Assembly (NCBI GenBank): GCA_002385485.1
Contig: DGDP01000023.1
Span: 1-36,083, forward strand
Direction of reading: 5' to 3'
Length of the DNA stretch: 36,083 nucleotides
Origin: Acetomicrobium sp. UBA3949
GTDB lineage: Bacteria; Synergistota; Synergistia; Synergistales; Acetomicrobiaceae
A program made the translations under genes and the position numbers. The notes under the pieces are model-generated. The model worked only from the letters and a program-made list of their open reading frames with translations. It was not told the DNA's origin and did no database searches. Shown piece after piece: positions 1 through 8,309 of the stretch. How positions within the stretch are numbered: position 1 is the first letter of the stretch; each line of letters opens with the position of its first letter.

Positions 1-39
1 TCCTACAAATATTTTACGCGATCAAGGAACTCTATCGAT

Positions 40-68
40 TTGACAGGGCGTCTAAAAATGATTACACT
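40..68 (+). promoter_or_regulatory. Sigma70-like promoter of the V-type ATPase operon
   Basis: A perfect -35 hexamer TTGACA (40-45) is followed by a 17-nt spacer and a -10-like TACACT (63-68, 4 of 6 matches to TATAAT). Transcription would begin near position 75 and leave an untranslated leader of about 75 nt before the first gene. It is the only promoter-like element seen ahead of the nine co-oriented ATPase genes. The call rests on consensus matching only. Positions 1-39 show nothing I can name. Confidence 0.6.
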
Positions 69-134
69 GAGTTCCGATTGTGTTGTTCATAACAAGGTTT
101 ATCCCGTCCATAAGCGGTCTCACAATTTCTGAGC

Positions 135-141
135 AAAGGAG
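135..141 (+). promoter_or_regulatory. Ribosome binding site that fixes the ntpF start
   Basis: AAAGGAG lies 9 nt before the TTG at 151. It directly abuts the other in-frame TTG at 142, which would leave no spacing, so 151 is the better start. The same AAAGGAG with 9-nt spacing to a TTG recurs at ntpD and murC. Confidence 0.6.
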
Positions 142-150
142 TTGATAACA

Positions 151-477
151 TTGCCGGCAGATATAGCGCAAGAGCTCAAGGAGACTGAAGAATCTGCGAA
201 GAAGTTGGTGGAAGAGGCCAAAACTAAAGCCAACGGCATCATCGAAGAAGCTCGCGTGAAGGCAGAAGAAATTATCAAAGAGGCAAAAGCTAAAGCAAGA
301 GCTCAGTACAGGGAAATAGTTCAACAAGCTCAAGCCGAAGCTGAGAAAAAGGCCCAATCTATCATCGAGCAAGGCAAAAAGAAAATCTCCTCTGAAAGAG
401 AGACCTACCTTCCTAAAGTAGATCGTGTTGCTGCTTTAGTGATGGAAGAGGTGATGAAAACATATGGCAATAACTAA
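151..477 (+). CDS. ntpF: V-type ATP synthase subunit H/G (peripheral stalk coiled coil)
   Basis: This 108-residue protein is almost entirely charged heptad-like sequence rich in Ala, Glu and Lys, with repeats such as EEAKTKANGIIEEARVKAEE. It has no membrane segment. This is the pattern of the small peripheral-stalk subunit (NtpF in Enterococcus, subunit H or G elsewhere), which forms a right-handed coiled coil with subunit E and holds the A3B3 head against subunit I. The start is taken as TTG 151 because of AAAGGAG at 135-141; TTG 142 is a less likely alternative. The gene is first in the operon and overlaps ntpI by 14 nt. Sequence alone cannot distinguish coiled-coil families, so the call leans on position ahead of ntpI. 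Confidence 0.8.
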   Translation: MPADIAQELKETEESAKKLVEEAKTKANGIIEEARVKAEEIIKEAKAKARAQYREIVQQAQAEAEKKAQSIIEQGKKKISSERETYLPKVDRVAALVMEEVMKTYGNN

Positions 478-2497
478 GTTTTGCAAGCTCGATCTCGTCG
501 TTCATGAGTCCGTAAGAGAAGAGGTTATGAGCGAACTTCAGCGTCTCGGGTGCTGTGAGGTAATTACTACAGAGCAAGCTGAAGAAGATCAATGGCGGCC
601 CGAAAGCATTAAATCCCTCGACGATAAGCTGTCCGACGCAAGATTTGCTATAAGATTTCTCGAGCCTTACTATCAGGGCGAGGGAAGCAAAATTGCCAGA
701 ATGCTTGGAAACAAGCCTAAGGTATCACTTGACGAAATATCGAGGCTGGAAGAGAGTTTTGATATCGTTCAATATTCGGCTAAGTTGAGAGAGGTCGAAA
801 AGAAATTATCTGAAATAAGGGCAGAACTTTCCAGGCTCAGAAACATTGAAGGAATAGTAGCAAAAGTCGTCGATTTTCAACTTCCTCTTTCGTTGATAAC
901 AAAGGGAACGGACTACGTAACCGGCATAATGGCTGCTATACCGGTCGAACAAACCGGGGTGTTTAAATCGTTGCTGGAAGGTTCGATCAATCCGGACGAA
1001 GGTGATTTCTTCATATCTACCCCCAAAGAAAAGGACAAGGAGGTATATTTGATTGCTCTTTTCGTAAAGGAGAAAAAGGAAGAAATCAGAAATTTGTTGA
1101 CGTCTAACGGAGCTTCAATAATAGAGCTTGATCCCAGGTTGCTTGGAACGCCAGTTGAAGAGCTTGAAAACATGGCAGAGACAAAGAAGGAACTCATCGC
1201 TGAAGAAGAAAAACTATTTGCGTCAATCTCCGATGAAGCTAAAAAGAATTTCATGTACCTCGAGCAACTCCACGATTATTATGATTTAATTAAACGAAGG
1301 CTTGAAGCTATTGGTTCTGGGCTTTCGACGGAACATGCCACTTGGAATAAGATGTGGGTTCCAACGATTGCGATTGATCGCATACAGTCTGCATTGTCTT
1401 CCTACAAGTCATTAGTTCACATGGAAATTTCGGAACCGGAGGAAGAGGATGAACCGCCTGTATATCTAGTCTCAAGGAAATGGGCATCTCCCTTTGAGCC
1501 ATTGACAAAACTTTACGGATTACCAGAGTACAATGGTATCGATCCAACACCATTTTTTGCTCCCTTTTATTTCTTATTTTTCGGCATGTGTTTAGGTGAT
1601 GCAGGATATGGTGCCCTCTTAGCCTTGATCTTTTTGTATATCATTAAGAAGTATTGCCCCCGTAAGGATGCCTTTAAATTCTTTGTTTTGTTTGTTCTGG
1701 CAGGAATTTCATCGGTACTTGTGGGTGTTTTGACCGGCTCGCTGTTCGGGGATATGATCGATGCATTTCCCATATTAGCATCACTTCGAGATATCAAAAA
1801 TTCATTAAAGATCACTGACGTAATGTACAATCCCATGCCTTTCCTCGGTTTTTCTCTGTTCATTGGTTTCGTACAAATAATCTTCGGACTCTTCATCGCC
1901 TTTTTCGATAATCTTCGAAAGAAGGATTACATCGGAGCGATAGGGGACCAAGGTGGTTGGATAACTTTCCTTCTGGGTTTGGCTCTCTATATACTCGTTC
2001 GTGCTGGAATGTTGCCGCCTTCGCTTTCTTCTGCCAGCGCAATAACAGCTATTGCAGGAGCCTGTATACTGGTTGCAACTCAGGGAAGGGAAAAGAAAAA
2101 TATCTTTTCCAAATTGTTTTCCGGGATCATGAGCCTATATTCCATAACATCGTACTTAGGTGACGTGTTAAGTTACAGCAGGCTCTTAGCGCTTGGTTTA
2201 GCCACTTCAGCAATAGCGATGATCATCAATACATTGACATTGCAGCTATTTCATATTCCCTACATAGGCTGGTTATTGGGGATAATTTTGTTCGCAGGCG
2301 GACATATATTTAGCATAGCTGTTAACGTTTTAGGGGCATTTGTCCATTCCTTGCGTCTCCAATACGTCGAGTTCTTCAGCAAATTTTACAAAGCCGGAGG
2401 AAGAGCATTCGATCCATTTGATATGAATGCACGTTATGTTGACATTGCAGAAAGCTATGATTTCGATCATTTAATTCACGTAAAAGCTTCCAGTTAG
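464..2497 (+). CDS. ntpI: V-type ATP synthase subunit I (membrane stator, a-subunit)
   Basis: This 677-residue protein matches the size of the a/I subunit, which provides the two half-channels for the ion and anchors the peripheral stalks. Residues 1 to about 355 are soluble, with coiled-coil stretches near 85-130 and 225-290. Residues from about 365 to 640 hold seven or eight hydrophobic segments. The segment GDVLSYSRLLALGL contains Arg573, in the place of the conserved arginine that faces the ring carboxylate in this family. The later HSLRLQYVEFFSKFY stretch (around 625-640) is also a family signature. The ATG at 464 has GAGGTGA 9 nt upstream and lies inside ntpF. A 69-nt gap separates it from ntpK, the largest gap between genes of this operon. 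Confidence 0.97.
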   Translation: MAITKFCKLDLVVHESVREEVMSELQRLGCCEVITTEQAEEDQWRPESIKSLDDKLSDARFAIRFLEPYYQGEGSKIARMLGNKPKVSLDEISRLEESFDIVQYSAKLREVEKKLSEIRAELSRLRNIEGIVAKVVDFQLPLSLITKGTDYVTGIMAAIPVEQTGVFKSLLEGSINPDEGDFFISTPKEKDKEVYLIALFVKEKKEEIRNLLTSNGASIIELDPRLLGTPVEELENMAETKKELIAEEEKLFASISDEAKKNFMYLEQLHDYYDLIKRRLEAIGSGLSTEHATWNKMWVPTIAIDRIQSALSSYKSLVHMEISEPEEEDEPPVYLVSRKWASPFEPLTKLYGLPEYNGIDPTPFFAPFYFLFFGMCLGDAGYGALLALIFLYIIKKYCPRKDAFKFFVLFVLAGISSVLVGVLTGSLFGDMIDAFPILASLRDIKNSLKITDVMYNPMPFLGFSLFIGFVQIIFGLFIAFFDNLRKKDYIGAIGDQGGWITFLLGLALYILVRAGMLPPSLSSASAITAIAGACILVATQGREKKNIFSKLFSGIMSLYSITSYLGDVLSYSRLLALGLATSAIAMIINTLTLQLFHIPYIGWLLGIILFAGGHIFSIAVNVLGAFVHSLRLQYVEFFSKFYKAGGRAFDPFDMNARYVDIAESYDFDHLIHVKASS

Positions 2498-2529
2498 TTT
2501 AACAATTACATTAAAAACATGGCAATTTA

Positions 2530-2566
2530 CGCCAATTAATAATTTTTGAAAGGAGTGTATTTGATT
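2530..2566 (+). promoter_or_regulatory. AU-rich leader and ribosome binding site of ntpK
   Basis: The gap before ntpK is strongly A/T-rich (about 2498-2550) and ends with AAAGGAG at 2549-2555. The spacing is 11 nt to ATG 2567 and 5 nt to TTG 2561. The ring subunit is needed in about ten copies per enzyme, and E. coli atpE is known to have an AU-rich translation enhancer. A similar role here is inference. Confidence 0.35.
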
Positions 2567-3040
2567 ATGGAATGGGGACTTGCATTAGCTATATTAGGTG
2601 CTGCGTTGGCTGCGGGGTGTGCCGGTTCAGGTTCTGCTCTTGGTGTAGGTGTTGCCGGTGAATCGGGAGCTGGGGTCATGACAGAGGATCCCGGGAAGTT
2701 TGGTCTGGTTTTGTTACTTCAGGCACTGCCTGGAACTCAGGGGATATATGGTTTGCTGATAGGATTTTTTACTATCATGCAGGTTGGACTGCTTGGCGGT
2801 GAACCGGTTGCGGTTAGTTTGGAACAGGGGATGGCCATACTTTTTGCCTGTTTGCCAATCGCAATAGTTGGATATATTTCAGGATATTCGCAGGGCAAGA
2901 CATCAGCTGCCTGCATTCAGCTTATTGCTAAAAGGCCTGAGGAAACTGGTAAAGCAGTTATATTGCCTGCGATGGTGGAGACTTATGCCGTTTTGGCTCT
3001 TTTGATGAGCATCATATTGCTTAACGGCATTAGCTTATAG
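2567..3040 (+). CDS. ntpK: V-type ATP synthase subunit K (rotor ring proteolipid)
   Basis: This 157-residue, very hydrophobic protein has four transmembrane helices arranged as two duplicated hairpins, as in 16-kDa V-type proteolipids. The second hairpin carries the ion-binding Glu139 in MVETYAV. Leu54, Thr57 and Gln58 (in LPGTQGIYG) and Gln109 (in SGYSQGK) match Leu61, Thr64, Gln65 and Gln110 of E. hirae NtpK, which together with its Glu139 bind Na+. The first hairpin has Gln rather than Glu, giving one ion site per subunit. ATG 2567 gives the family's usual N-terminus; TTG 2561 is possible. Coupling to Na+ rather than H+ is inferred from these residues. Confidence 0.97.
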   Translation: MEWGLALAILGAALAAGCAGSGSALGVGVAGESGAGVMTEDPGKFGLVLLLQALPGTQGIYGLLIGFFTIMQVGLLGGEPVAVSLEQGMAILFACLPIAIVGYISGYSQGKTSAACIQLIAKRPEETGKAVILPAMVETYAVLALLMSIILLNGISL

Positions 3041-3052
3041 AGGTGTTGCCAA

Positions 3053-3643
3053 ATGGCATTGGCTGATGTCAAGACAAAAATAGAAGATGATGCAAGAAAA
3101 CAAGCCGACGAAATATTGGAGAAGGCCAAGAAACAAGCCGAAGAGATAATTTCAAAGGCTCAAGGGGAAGCTCAGAAAATACAGGAAGAATGGATGCGAC
3201 AGGCGAAAGAAGAAAGAGAAAATATTTTTAAGAGAAGAGAAATTGTCGCGGACCTGGATCTAGGGAAGATTGAACTATCGATGAAAAGATCTCTGATCGA
3301 AGAGACACTGACGAAAGCCAGAAAAAAGATGAACACCATTGATCCTAAGAAATATGCTTCATTCGTCGAAACGGTCTTGAAGACTGCCGTCAAAGAGTCG
3401 GAAAAATCCGAAGGGCTGATCTATGTCGGCGAAGAAGAGGCGATTATAGACGAAGAATGGGTATCTAATTTCAATCGGAAAAATGATACCAAATTGAGTT
3501 TAGCCGATGAAAAGTTACCTTTTAGAGGGGGTTTTATCCTAAATGTCGGCGATATCGATATAAACTGCTCCTTTGATATGCTAATAGCAAGCATCCAAGA
3601 CGAGCTCGAATTGATAATTGCAGAGGAACTTTTCTCGGATTAG
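3053..3643 (+). CDS. ntpE: V-type ATP synthase subunit E (peripheral stalk)
   Basis: This 196-residue soluble protein has the typical two-part layout of subunit E. Residues 1 to about 75 are a charged, Ala/Lys/Glu-rich helix expected to pair with NtpF. The C-terminal half (about 100-196) is a mixed alpha/beta domain that sits against the catalytic head, including RGGFILNVGDIDINCSFD, a conserved stretch in this family. ATG 3053 follows an AGAGGTG motif at 3039-3045, 12 nt after the ntpK stop. It lies between the proteolipid and subunit C genes, as in other ntp operons. Confidence 0.93.
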   Translation: MALADVKTKIEDDARKQADEILEKAKKQAEEIISKAQGEAQKIQEEWMRQAKEERENIFKRREIVADLDLGKIELSMKRSLIEETLTKARKKMNTIDPKKYASFVETVLKTAVKESEKSEGLIYVGEEEAIIDEEWVSNFNRKNDTKLSLADEKLPFRGGFILNVGDIDINCSFDMLIASIQDELELIIAEELFSD

Positions 3644-3664
3644 CCCTTTTATAGGAGATGAATC

Positions 3665-4702
3665 ATGATAAATTTAGGGTCGGTGAGACAATTGGAAGCC
3701 AGAAGCGAATACACCTATGCCGTATCCCGCTTGAGGGCGATGGAGAATAGAAATATCGATACTTCGGCCATGCAGCAAATGGCAGAGGCGGAGAGCTTTG
3801 AGTCTGCATGGAAATTGTTCATCGAGACGTGCTATGGGCAATGGATTGCTGAAATGGGCAACAACTCTTCATACGATAATTTATTGGAAGCAGAGCTTTC
3901 ATACACCTATGGAGAGCTCAGAAAATTCGTTCCTGACCCACAGCTGGTTCAGCTTTTTCAAATCCCTTATGACTTCCATAATTTGAAGGTCATATTAAAG
4001 GGAATGTTTGCCCAGAGAGAGGGTGGTAAAAGTCGGTGGGATCTGTTGGTTTCCATGGGTTCATATCCGGCAGACGATATGATATTAGCCGTTGAAAGCG
4101 AAGATTACCGACTCCTTCCTCATCAGTTGCACAGGATAATTCCATCATGCGTAATGATATGGGAACAGACGAAAAATATTCTAGAGATAGAACAACTTTT
4201 AGACAGACATATGTTTTATATTATGCGCTTGATAGCAGATGAGCTTTCTTATAACGGCGTAAAGGAATATGTTCGTTTTCGGATCGACGGGGAAAATATC
4301 AGAACGATGTTGCGGCTTAAGAGGATGAATGCCGATGCATCGCAGATATCAAACTATCTTCATTCCGGCGGCACATATTCAACGGAACTTTTGGCACAGC
4401 TGTACGCCGAACCAAAGGAATCGTGGGCTAGGGAACTTGCCTTTGGTTATATGGGACGTATATTGGATAACGTCGAAGAAATGGATTCGTCGAGGATTTT
4501 GCCCGAAATTGAAAAACGGTCCGACGGGATGATCAGCAAATACTTAAACAAATACCAATACGATCCTTTTGCCCCTGAACAGGTTCTCCGCTTTCTCTGG
4601 CTAAAAGAGACAGAGGTTAAAAATTTGAGAATTATACTCGTGGGCAAGGCCAGTGGGGTAGAGAAAGATATGATAAAGGGGTTGTTGCGCCATGCAGCGT
4701 AG
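3665..4702 (+). CDS. ntpC: V-type ATP synthase subunit C (rotor cap, d-subunit family)
   Basis: This 345-residue soluble protein belongs to the AC39/subunit d family, the funnel that joins the central shaft (D and F) to the proteolipid ring. Family features are the N-terminal AVSRLRAMENR region, the FQIPYDFHNLKVILKG stretch (about 99-114) and the C-terminal FLWLKETEVKNLRIILVGK stretch (about 311-329). The length is near the family norm of 330-350. ATG 3665 follows TAGGAGAT at 3652-3659. Its end overlaps ntpG by 11 nt, suggesting translational coupling. Confidence 0.95.
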   Translation: MINLGSVRQLEARSEYTYAVSRLRAMENRNIDTSAMQQMAEAESFESAWKLFIETCYGQWIAEMGNNSSYDNLLEAELSYTYGELRKFVPDPQLVQLFQIPYDFHNLKVILKGMFAQREGGKSRWDLLVSMGSYPADDMILAVESEDYRLLPHQLHRIIPSCVMIWEQTKNILEIEQLLDRHMFYIMRLIADELSYNGVKEYVRFRIDGENIRTMLRLKRMNADASQISNYLHSGGTYSTELLAQLYAEPKESWARELAFGYMGRILDNVEEMDSSRILPEIEKRSDGMISKYLNKYQYDPFAPEQVLRFLWLKETEVKNLRIILVGKASGVEKDMIKGLLRHAA

Positions 4703-5030
4703 GACACATCCCATAGCAGCAGTGGGGGATTATGAAAGCGTTTTGCCCTTCCAGGCGATAGGTTTAAAACAGTTTGTAATAGACGATCCGAATGACGATA
4801 AGAAATTTAGAGAAATATTGATTGATATCATTAATAAACAATACGCTATCTGCCTTATCACCGAAGATATATATGAGAAATTCGATAGTATTATCGATGA
4901 ACTAACGCGGGACAACATGTTAAGCGTAATTCCGGTACCAACTTTAAAGTACTCTACAGGTTTTGGTTCAACGCAGATTAAGAATTGGGTAGAGAAGGCA
5001 GTAGGTATTGATATTTTCGCAAATAAATAA
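4692..5030 (+). CDS. ntpG: V-type ATP synthase subunit F (central stalk)
   Basis: This 112-residue protein matches subunit F (NtpG in Enterococcus), which binds subunit D in the rotor shaft and modulates ATPase activity. It opens with IAAVGDYESVLPFQAIGL, the typical GD.....F...G start of the family's Rossmann-like fold, and has the mid-protein pattern AICLITEDIYEKF. The C-terminal tail is short. The start codon lies inside ntpC. A 36-nt gap leads to ntpA. Confidence 0.92.
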   Translation: MQRRTHPIAAVGDYESVLPFQAIGLKQFVIDDPNDDKKFREILIDIINKQYAICLITEDIYEKFDSIIDELTRDNMLSVIPVPTLKYSTGFGSTQIKNWVEKAVGIDIFANK

Positions 5031-5066
5031 TTGAGCAAAATTATTTGAATTTGGAGGGAGTTTTCG

Positions 5067-6869
5067 ATGGGCGAGACGGCTCGTAAGCAGATAAAGGGAT
5101 CTATCACGAGAATATCAGGGCCATTAGTAGTGGCAAGCGGCATGGCCGGCGCCTCGATGTATGATGTTGTTCGAGTAGGCGACCTGGGTTTGGTCGGGGA
5201 AATTATCGAGTTGAAGGGTGATAACGCTTTCGTTCAGGTTTACGAGGAAACATCAGGTTTGAAGCCAAAGGAACCTGTTATAAGCACAGGGGCTCCTTTA
5301 AGCGTCGAATTAGGGCCTGGACTTATAGAACAATTTTTCGATGGAGTACAAAGGCCTTTGAGCATGATAGAAAAGGAAGCACAAAGTCCATATATCACGA
5401 GGGGCATTGACGTGCCAGCTCTCGATAGAAAGAAAAAGTGGGGGTTTGTCCCAAAAGTCAAAAACGGAGAATCCGTGGGCCCCGGAGATATACTGGGGAT
5501 CGTTCAGGAAACTGTTCTCGTTGAACATCGTATATTGGTTCCCAATGGAGTTGAGGGTAAAGTCAGGTCCATAAAAGAGGGAGAATATACTGTTGACGAT
5601 GTGATTGTTGAGATAGAAGATGAGCGGGGTAATGTGCATAAGGTTACAATGATGCAGCGCTGGCCCGTAAGATTTCCCAAACCGGTAGCCCGAAGGTTAA
5701 AACCTGAAATACCGCTGCTCACAGGTCAGCGCGTCGTAGATATGTTTTTCCCTATTGCCAGAGGAGGAACTGCATGCGTTCCCGGCCCATTCGGCAGCGG
5801 CAAGACGGTCATCCAGCACCAGCTTGCCAAGTGGGCAGACGCTGAGATAGTAGTGTATGTTGGATGTGGTGAGCGTGGCAATGAAATGACTGACGTTTTG
5901 CTGGAATTCCCCGAATTACAGGATCCGAGATCCGGGCAACCTCTCATGAAGAGAACAGTCCTTATAGCAAACACGTCAAATATGCCTGTGGCCGCTCGAG
6001 AAGCCAGCATTTATACAGCCATCACAATAGCTGAGCATTATAGAGATATGGGATATTCAGTTGCCTTGATGGCGGATTCGACAAGCCGATGGGCAGAAGC
6101 TTTAAGAGAAATATCCGGTCGTTTGGAAGAAATGCCCGGCGAAGAAGGTTACCCTGCATACTTGGGGACAAGACTGGCATCTTTCTATGAGCGAGCCGGC
6201 AGAAGCATATGCTTGGGTAAAGATGGAAGGGAAGGTGCCATAAGCGTTATTGGTGCCGTTTCTCCCCCTGGCGGAGATCTTTCGGAACCCGTAAGTCAGA
6301 ACACCTTGAGGGTTACAAAGGTATTCTGGGGATTGGATGCATCGTTGGCTTATCAGAGGCATTTCCCTGCCATAAACTGGCTAAACAGTTATTCTCTATA
6401 TACCGATGTGTTGGGAGAATACTGGGATGAAAAGTACGACGGCGAATGGAGCATGCAACGGATCGAAGCCATGTCTCTCCTGGAGGAAGAGTCGCAATTG
6501 CTGGAAGTCGTGAGGTTAGTCGGCATTGACGCACTTTCTCGGGAGGAGCGCTTGGTTCTGGAAACGGCTAAATCGATAAGGGAAGATTTTTTGCATCAAA
6601 ATGCTTTTCATGAGGTCGATACATATGCCTCAATGGATAAGCAGTTTAAGATGCTTCGCAATATCTTAACTTTCCATCATACAGCGAAAGATGCATTGCG
6701 TCGAGGAGCAGACATAAAGAAACTTTTCGAACTTCCCATTAGGGAAAATATAGCTAGAATGAGATATGTTTCTGAAGATAAGTTAGATTCCCTCGACCAA
6801 CTTGAAGCTGAGATTCGCTCTCAAATCAATAAGATAATACCAACGGGAGGCGACAATTATGCTGCCTAA
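5067..6869 (+). CDS. ntpA: V-type ATP synthase catalytic subunit A
   Basis: This 600-residue protein is the catalytic nucleotide-binding subunit of the A3B3 head. The Walker A loop GPFGSGKT is at 240-247, and the general-base glutamate is in GCGERGNE (E269). The A-subunit signature SRWAEALREISGRLEEMPGE occurs at about 340-359. The bulge domain specific to A subunits (about 110-200) is present and distinguishes it from F-type beta. There is no intein or gap. GGAGGGAG at 5053-5060 precedes ATG 5067. It overlaps ntpB by 11 nt. Depending on ion gradients and cell state, the enzyme could make ATP or pump ions. Confidence 0.98.
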   Translation: MGETARKQIKGSITRISGPLVVASGMAGASMYDVVRVGDLGLVGEIIELKGDNAFVQVYEETSGLKPKEPVISTGAPLSVELGPGLIEQFFDGVQRPLSMIEKEAQSPYITRGIDVPALDRKKKWGFVPKVKNGESVGPGDILGIVQETVLVEHRILVPNGVEGKVRSIKEGEYTVDDVIVEIEDERGNVHKVTMMQRWPVRFPKPVARRLKPEIPLLTGQRVVDMFFPIARGGTACVPGPFGSGKTVIQHQLAKWADAEIVVYVGCGERGNEMTDVLLEFPELQDPRSGQPLMKRTVLIANTSNMPVAAREASIYTAITIAEHYRDMGYSVALMADSTSRWAEALREISGRLEEMPGEEGYPAYLGTRLASFYERAGRSICLGKDGREGAISVIGAVSPPGGDLSEPVSQNTLRVTKVFWGLDASLAYQRHFPAINWLNSYSLYTDVLGEYWDEKYDGEWSMQRIEAMSLLEEESQLLEVVRLVGIDALSREERLVLETAKSIREDFLHQNAFHEVDTYASMDKQFKMLRNILTFHHTAKDALRRGADIKKLFELPIRENIARMRYVSEDKLDSLDQLEAEIRSQINKIIPTGGDNYAA

Positions 6870-8289
6870 AGAATACAGAACAATCAATGATCTTTCAGGC
6901 CCCCTTATGGTGGTTGAAAAAACGGCTGACGTTCGCTACGATGAGCTCGTCGAGATCTTGTTGAGCAACGGCGAAAGAAGACGAGGCCGCGTTTTGGAAA
7001 TATCGACAGATAAGGCCCTTGTTCAAGTCTTCGAAGGTACTACGGGGATAGATCTTGAAAACACGAAGGTTCGTTTTCTTGGAAAAGTATTGATGATTCC
7101 CGTCTCGAGGGGATTATTGGGAAGGATCTTTAACGGGAGGGGTGAGCCCATAGACGACGGTCCTGCCATAATACCGGAGAAGCATTTGGATATAAACGGA
7201 TATCCTATCAATCCTTACTCTAGAGATTATCCGTCGGAGTTTATACAGACAGGGATATCCACTATAGACGGCATGAACCCAATTGTTCGCGGACAGAAGC
7301 TTCCAATATTTTCAGGAAGCGGTATGCCTCACAATAAGATGGCCGCTCAAATTGCGCGTCAAGCTACCGTCTTGGGTTCTCAAGAAAGATTTGCCGTAGT
7401 ATTTGCTGCAATGGGCATCACATTTGAAGAAGCCTCTTTCTTCATAGATGACTTTAGAAGAACGGGAGCTATCGAGCGTGCCGTTATGTTCCTAAATCTT
7501 GCCGATGACCCTGCAATTGAACGTATAACTACGCCAAGGCTCGCCCTTACCTGTGCGGAGTATCTGGCATTTGAGCTCGATATGCACGTACTTGTCATAT
7601 TAACTGACATGACCAACTATTGCGAAGCCTTAAGGGAAATATCAGCAGCCAGAAAAGAGGTGCCCGGCAGAAGAGGTTACCCCGGCTACCTCTATACTGA
7701 CCTAGCTACGATGTATGAGAGGGCAGGCCGCCTGCGTGGTTATAAGGGCTCCATAACACAGCTTCCCATACTAACAATGCCTGAGGATGATATAACTCAC
7801 CCGATTCCTGACCTGACGGGCTATATAACGGAAGGGCAAATTATTATGAGCAGAGGACTTCACCGTAAAGGCATATATCCCCCCGTCGATGTGCTGCCTT
7901 CTCTTTCGCGATTGAAGGACAAGGGAATAGGAAGGGATAAAACGCGAGAAGACCATGCCGACCTTTTGAATCAGTTGTTTGCGGCATATGCTAGAGGAAA
8001 AGAGGCTAAAGAGTTGGCCGTTATCCTTGGCGAGGGAGCGTTAACGGAAAGTGATAAGGCATTCGCAGAGTTTGCCGATAAGTTTGAAGATAGATATGTA
8101 AGGCAAGGCGAGTACGAGAACAGGACCATATTGGAGACTCTCGAGCTTGGGTGGGAACTGCTTGCACCTCTGCCTTTGACGGAGCTGAAGCGGGTAAGGG
8201 ACGAATACATCGAGAAATACCTAAAACCCAAACGTCAGGACGACGAAACAAATAAAGACGAGGTGGCCACCTCTTCTGCTACATCGTAA
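6859..8289 (+). CDS. ntpB: V-type ATP synthase regulatory subunit B
   Basis: This 476-residue protein is the non-catalytic partner of NtpA in the head. It has a degenerate phosphate loop, GSGMPHNKMAAQIARQ, at about 153-168 in place of Walker A, which is normal for B subunits. The signature SAARKEVPGRRGYPGYLYTD follows at about 261-280. The C-terminal tail (about 455-476) is charged and low complexity, rich in Lys, Asp, Glu, Ser and Thr. ATG 6859 lies within the end of ntpA, with GGGAGG at 6845-6850. Length is in the family range (about 460-475). Confidence 0.98.
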   Translation: MLPKEYRTINDLSGPLMVVEKTADVRYDELVEILLSNGERRRGRVLEISTDKALVQVFEGTTGIDLENTKVRFLGKVLMIPVSRGLLGRIFNGRGEPIDDGPAIIPEKHLDINGYPINPYSRDYPSEFIQTGISTIDGMNPIVRGQKLPIFSGSGMPHNKMAAQIARQATVLGSQERFAVVFAAMGITFEEASFFIDDFRRTGAIERAVMFLNLADDPAIERITTPRLALTCAEYLAFELDMHVLVILTDMTNYCEALREISAARKEVPGRRGYPGYLYTDLATMYERAGRLRGYKGSITQLPILTMPEDDITHPIPDLTGYITEGQIIMSRGLHRKGIYPPVDVLPSLSRLKDKGIGRDKTREDHADLLNQLFAAYARGKEAKELAVILGEGALTESDKAFAEFADKFEDRYVRQGEYENRTILETLELGWELLAPLPLTELKRVRDEYIEKYLKPKRQDDETNKDEVATSSATS

Positions 8290-8309
8290 ATTAAAAGGAG
8301 TGATAAGAG

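Noticed and set aside
2519..2539. Six-codon mini-frame (MAIYAN) in the spacer before ntpK
   Set aside because: There is no ribosome site, and a frame this short in A/T-rich DNA is expected by chance. A leader-peptide role cannot be supported.
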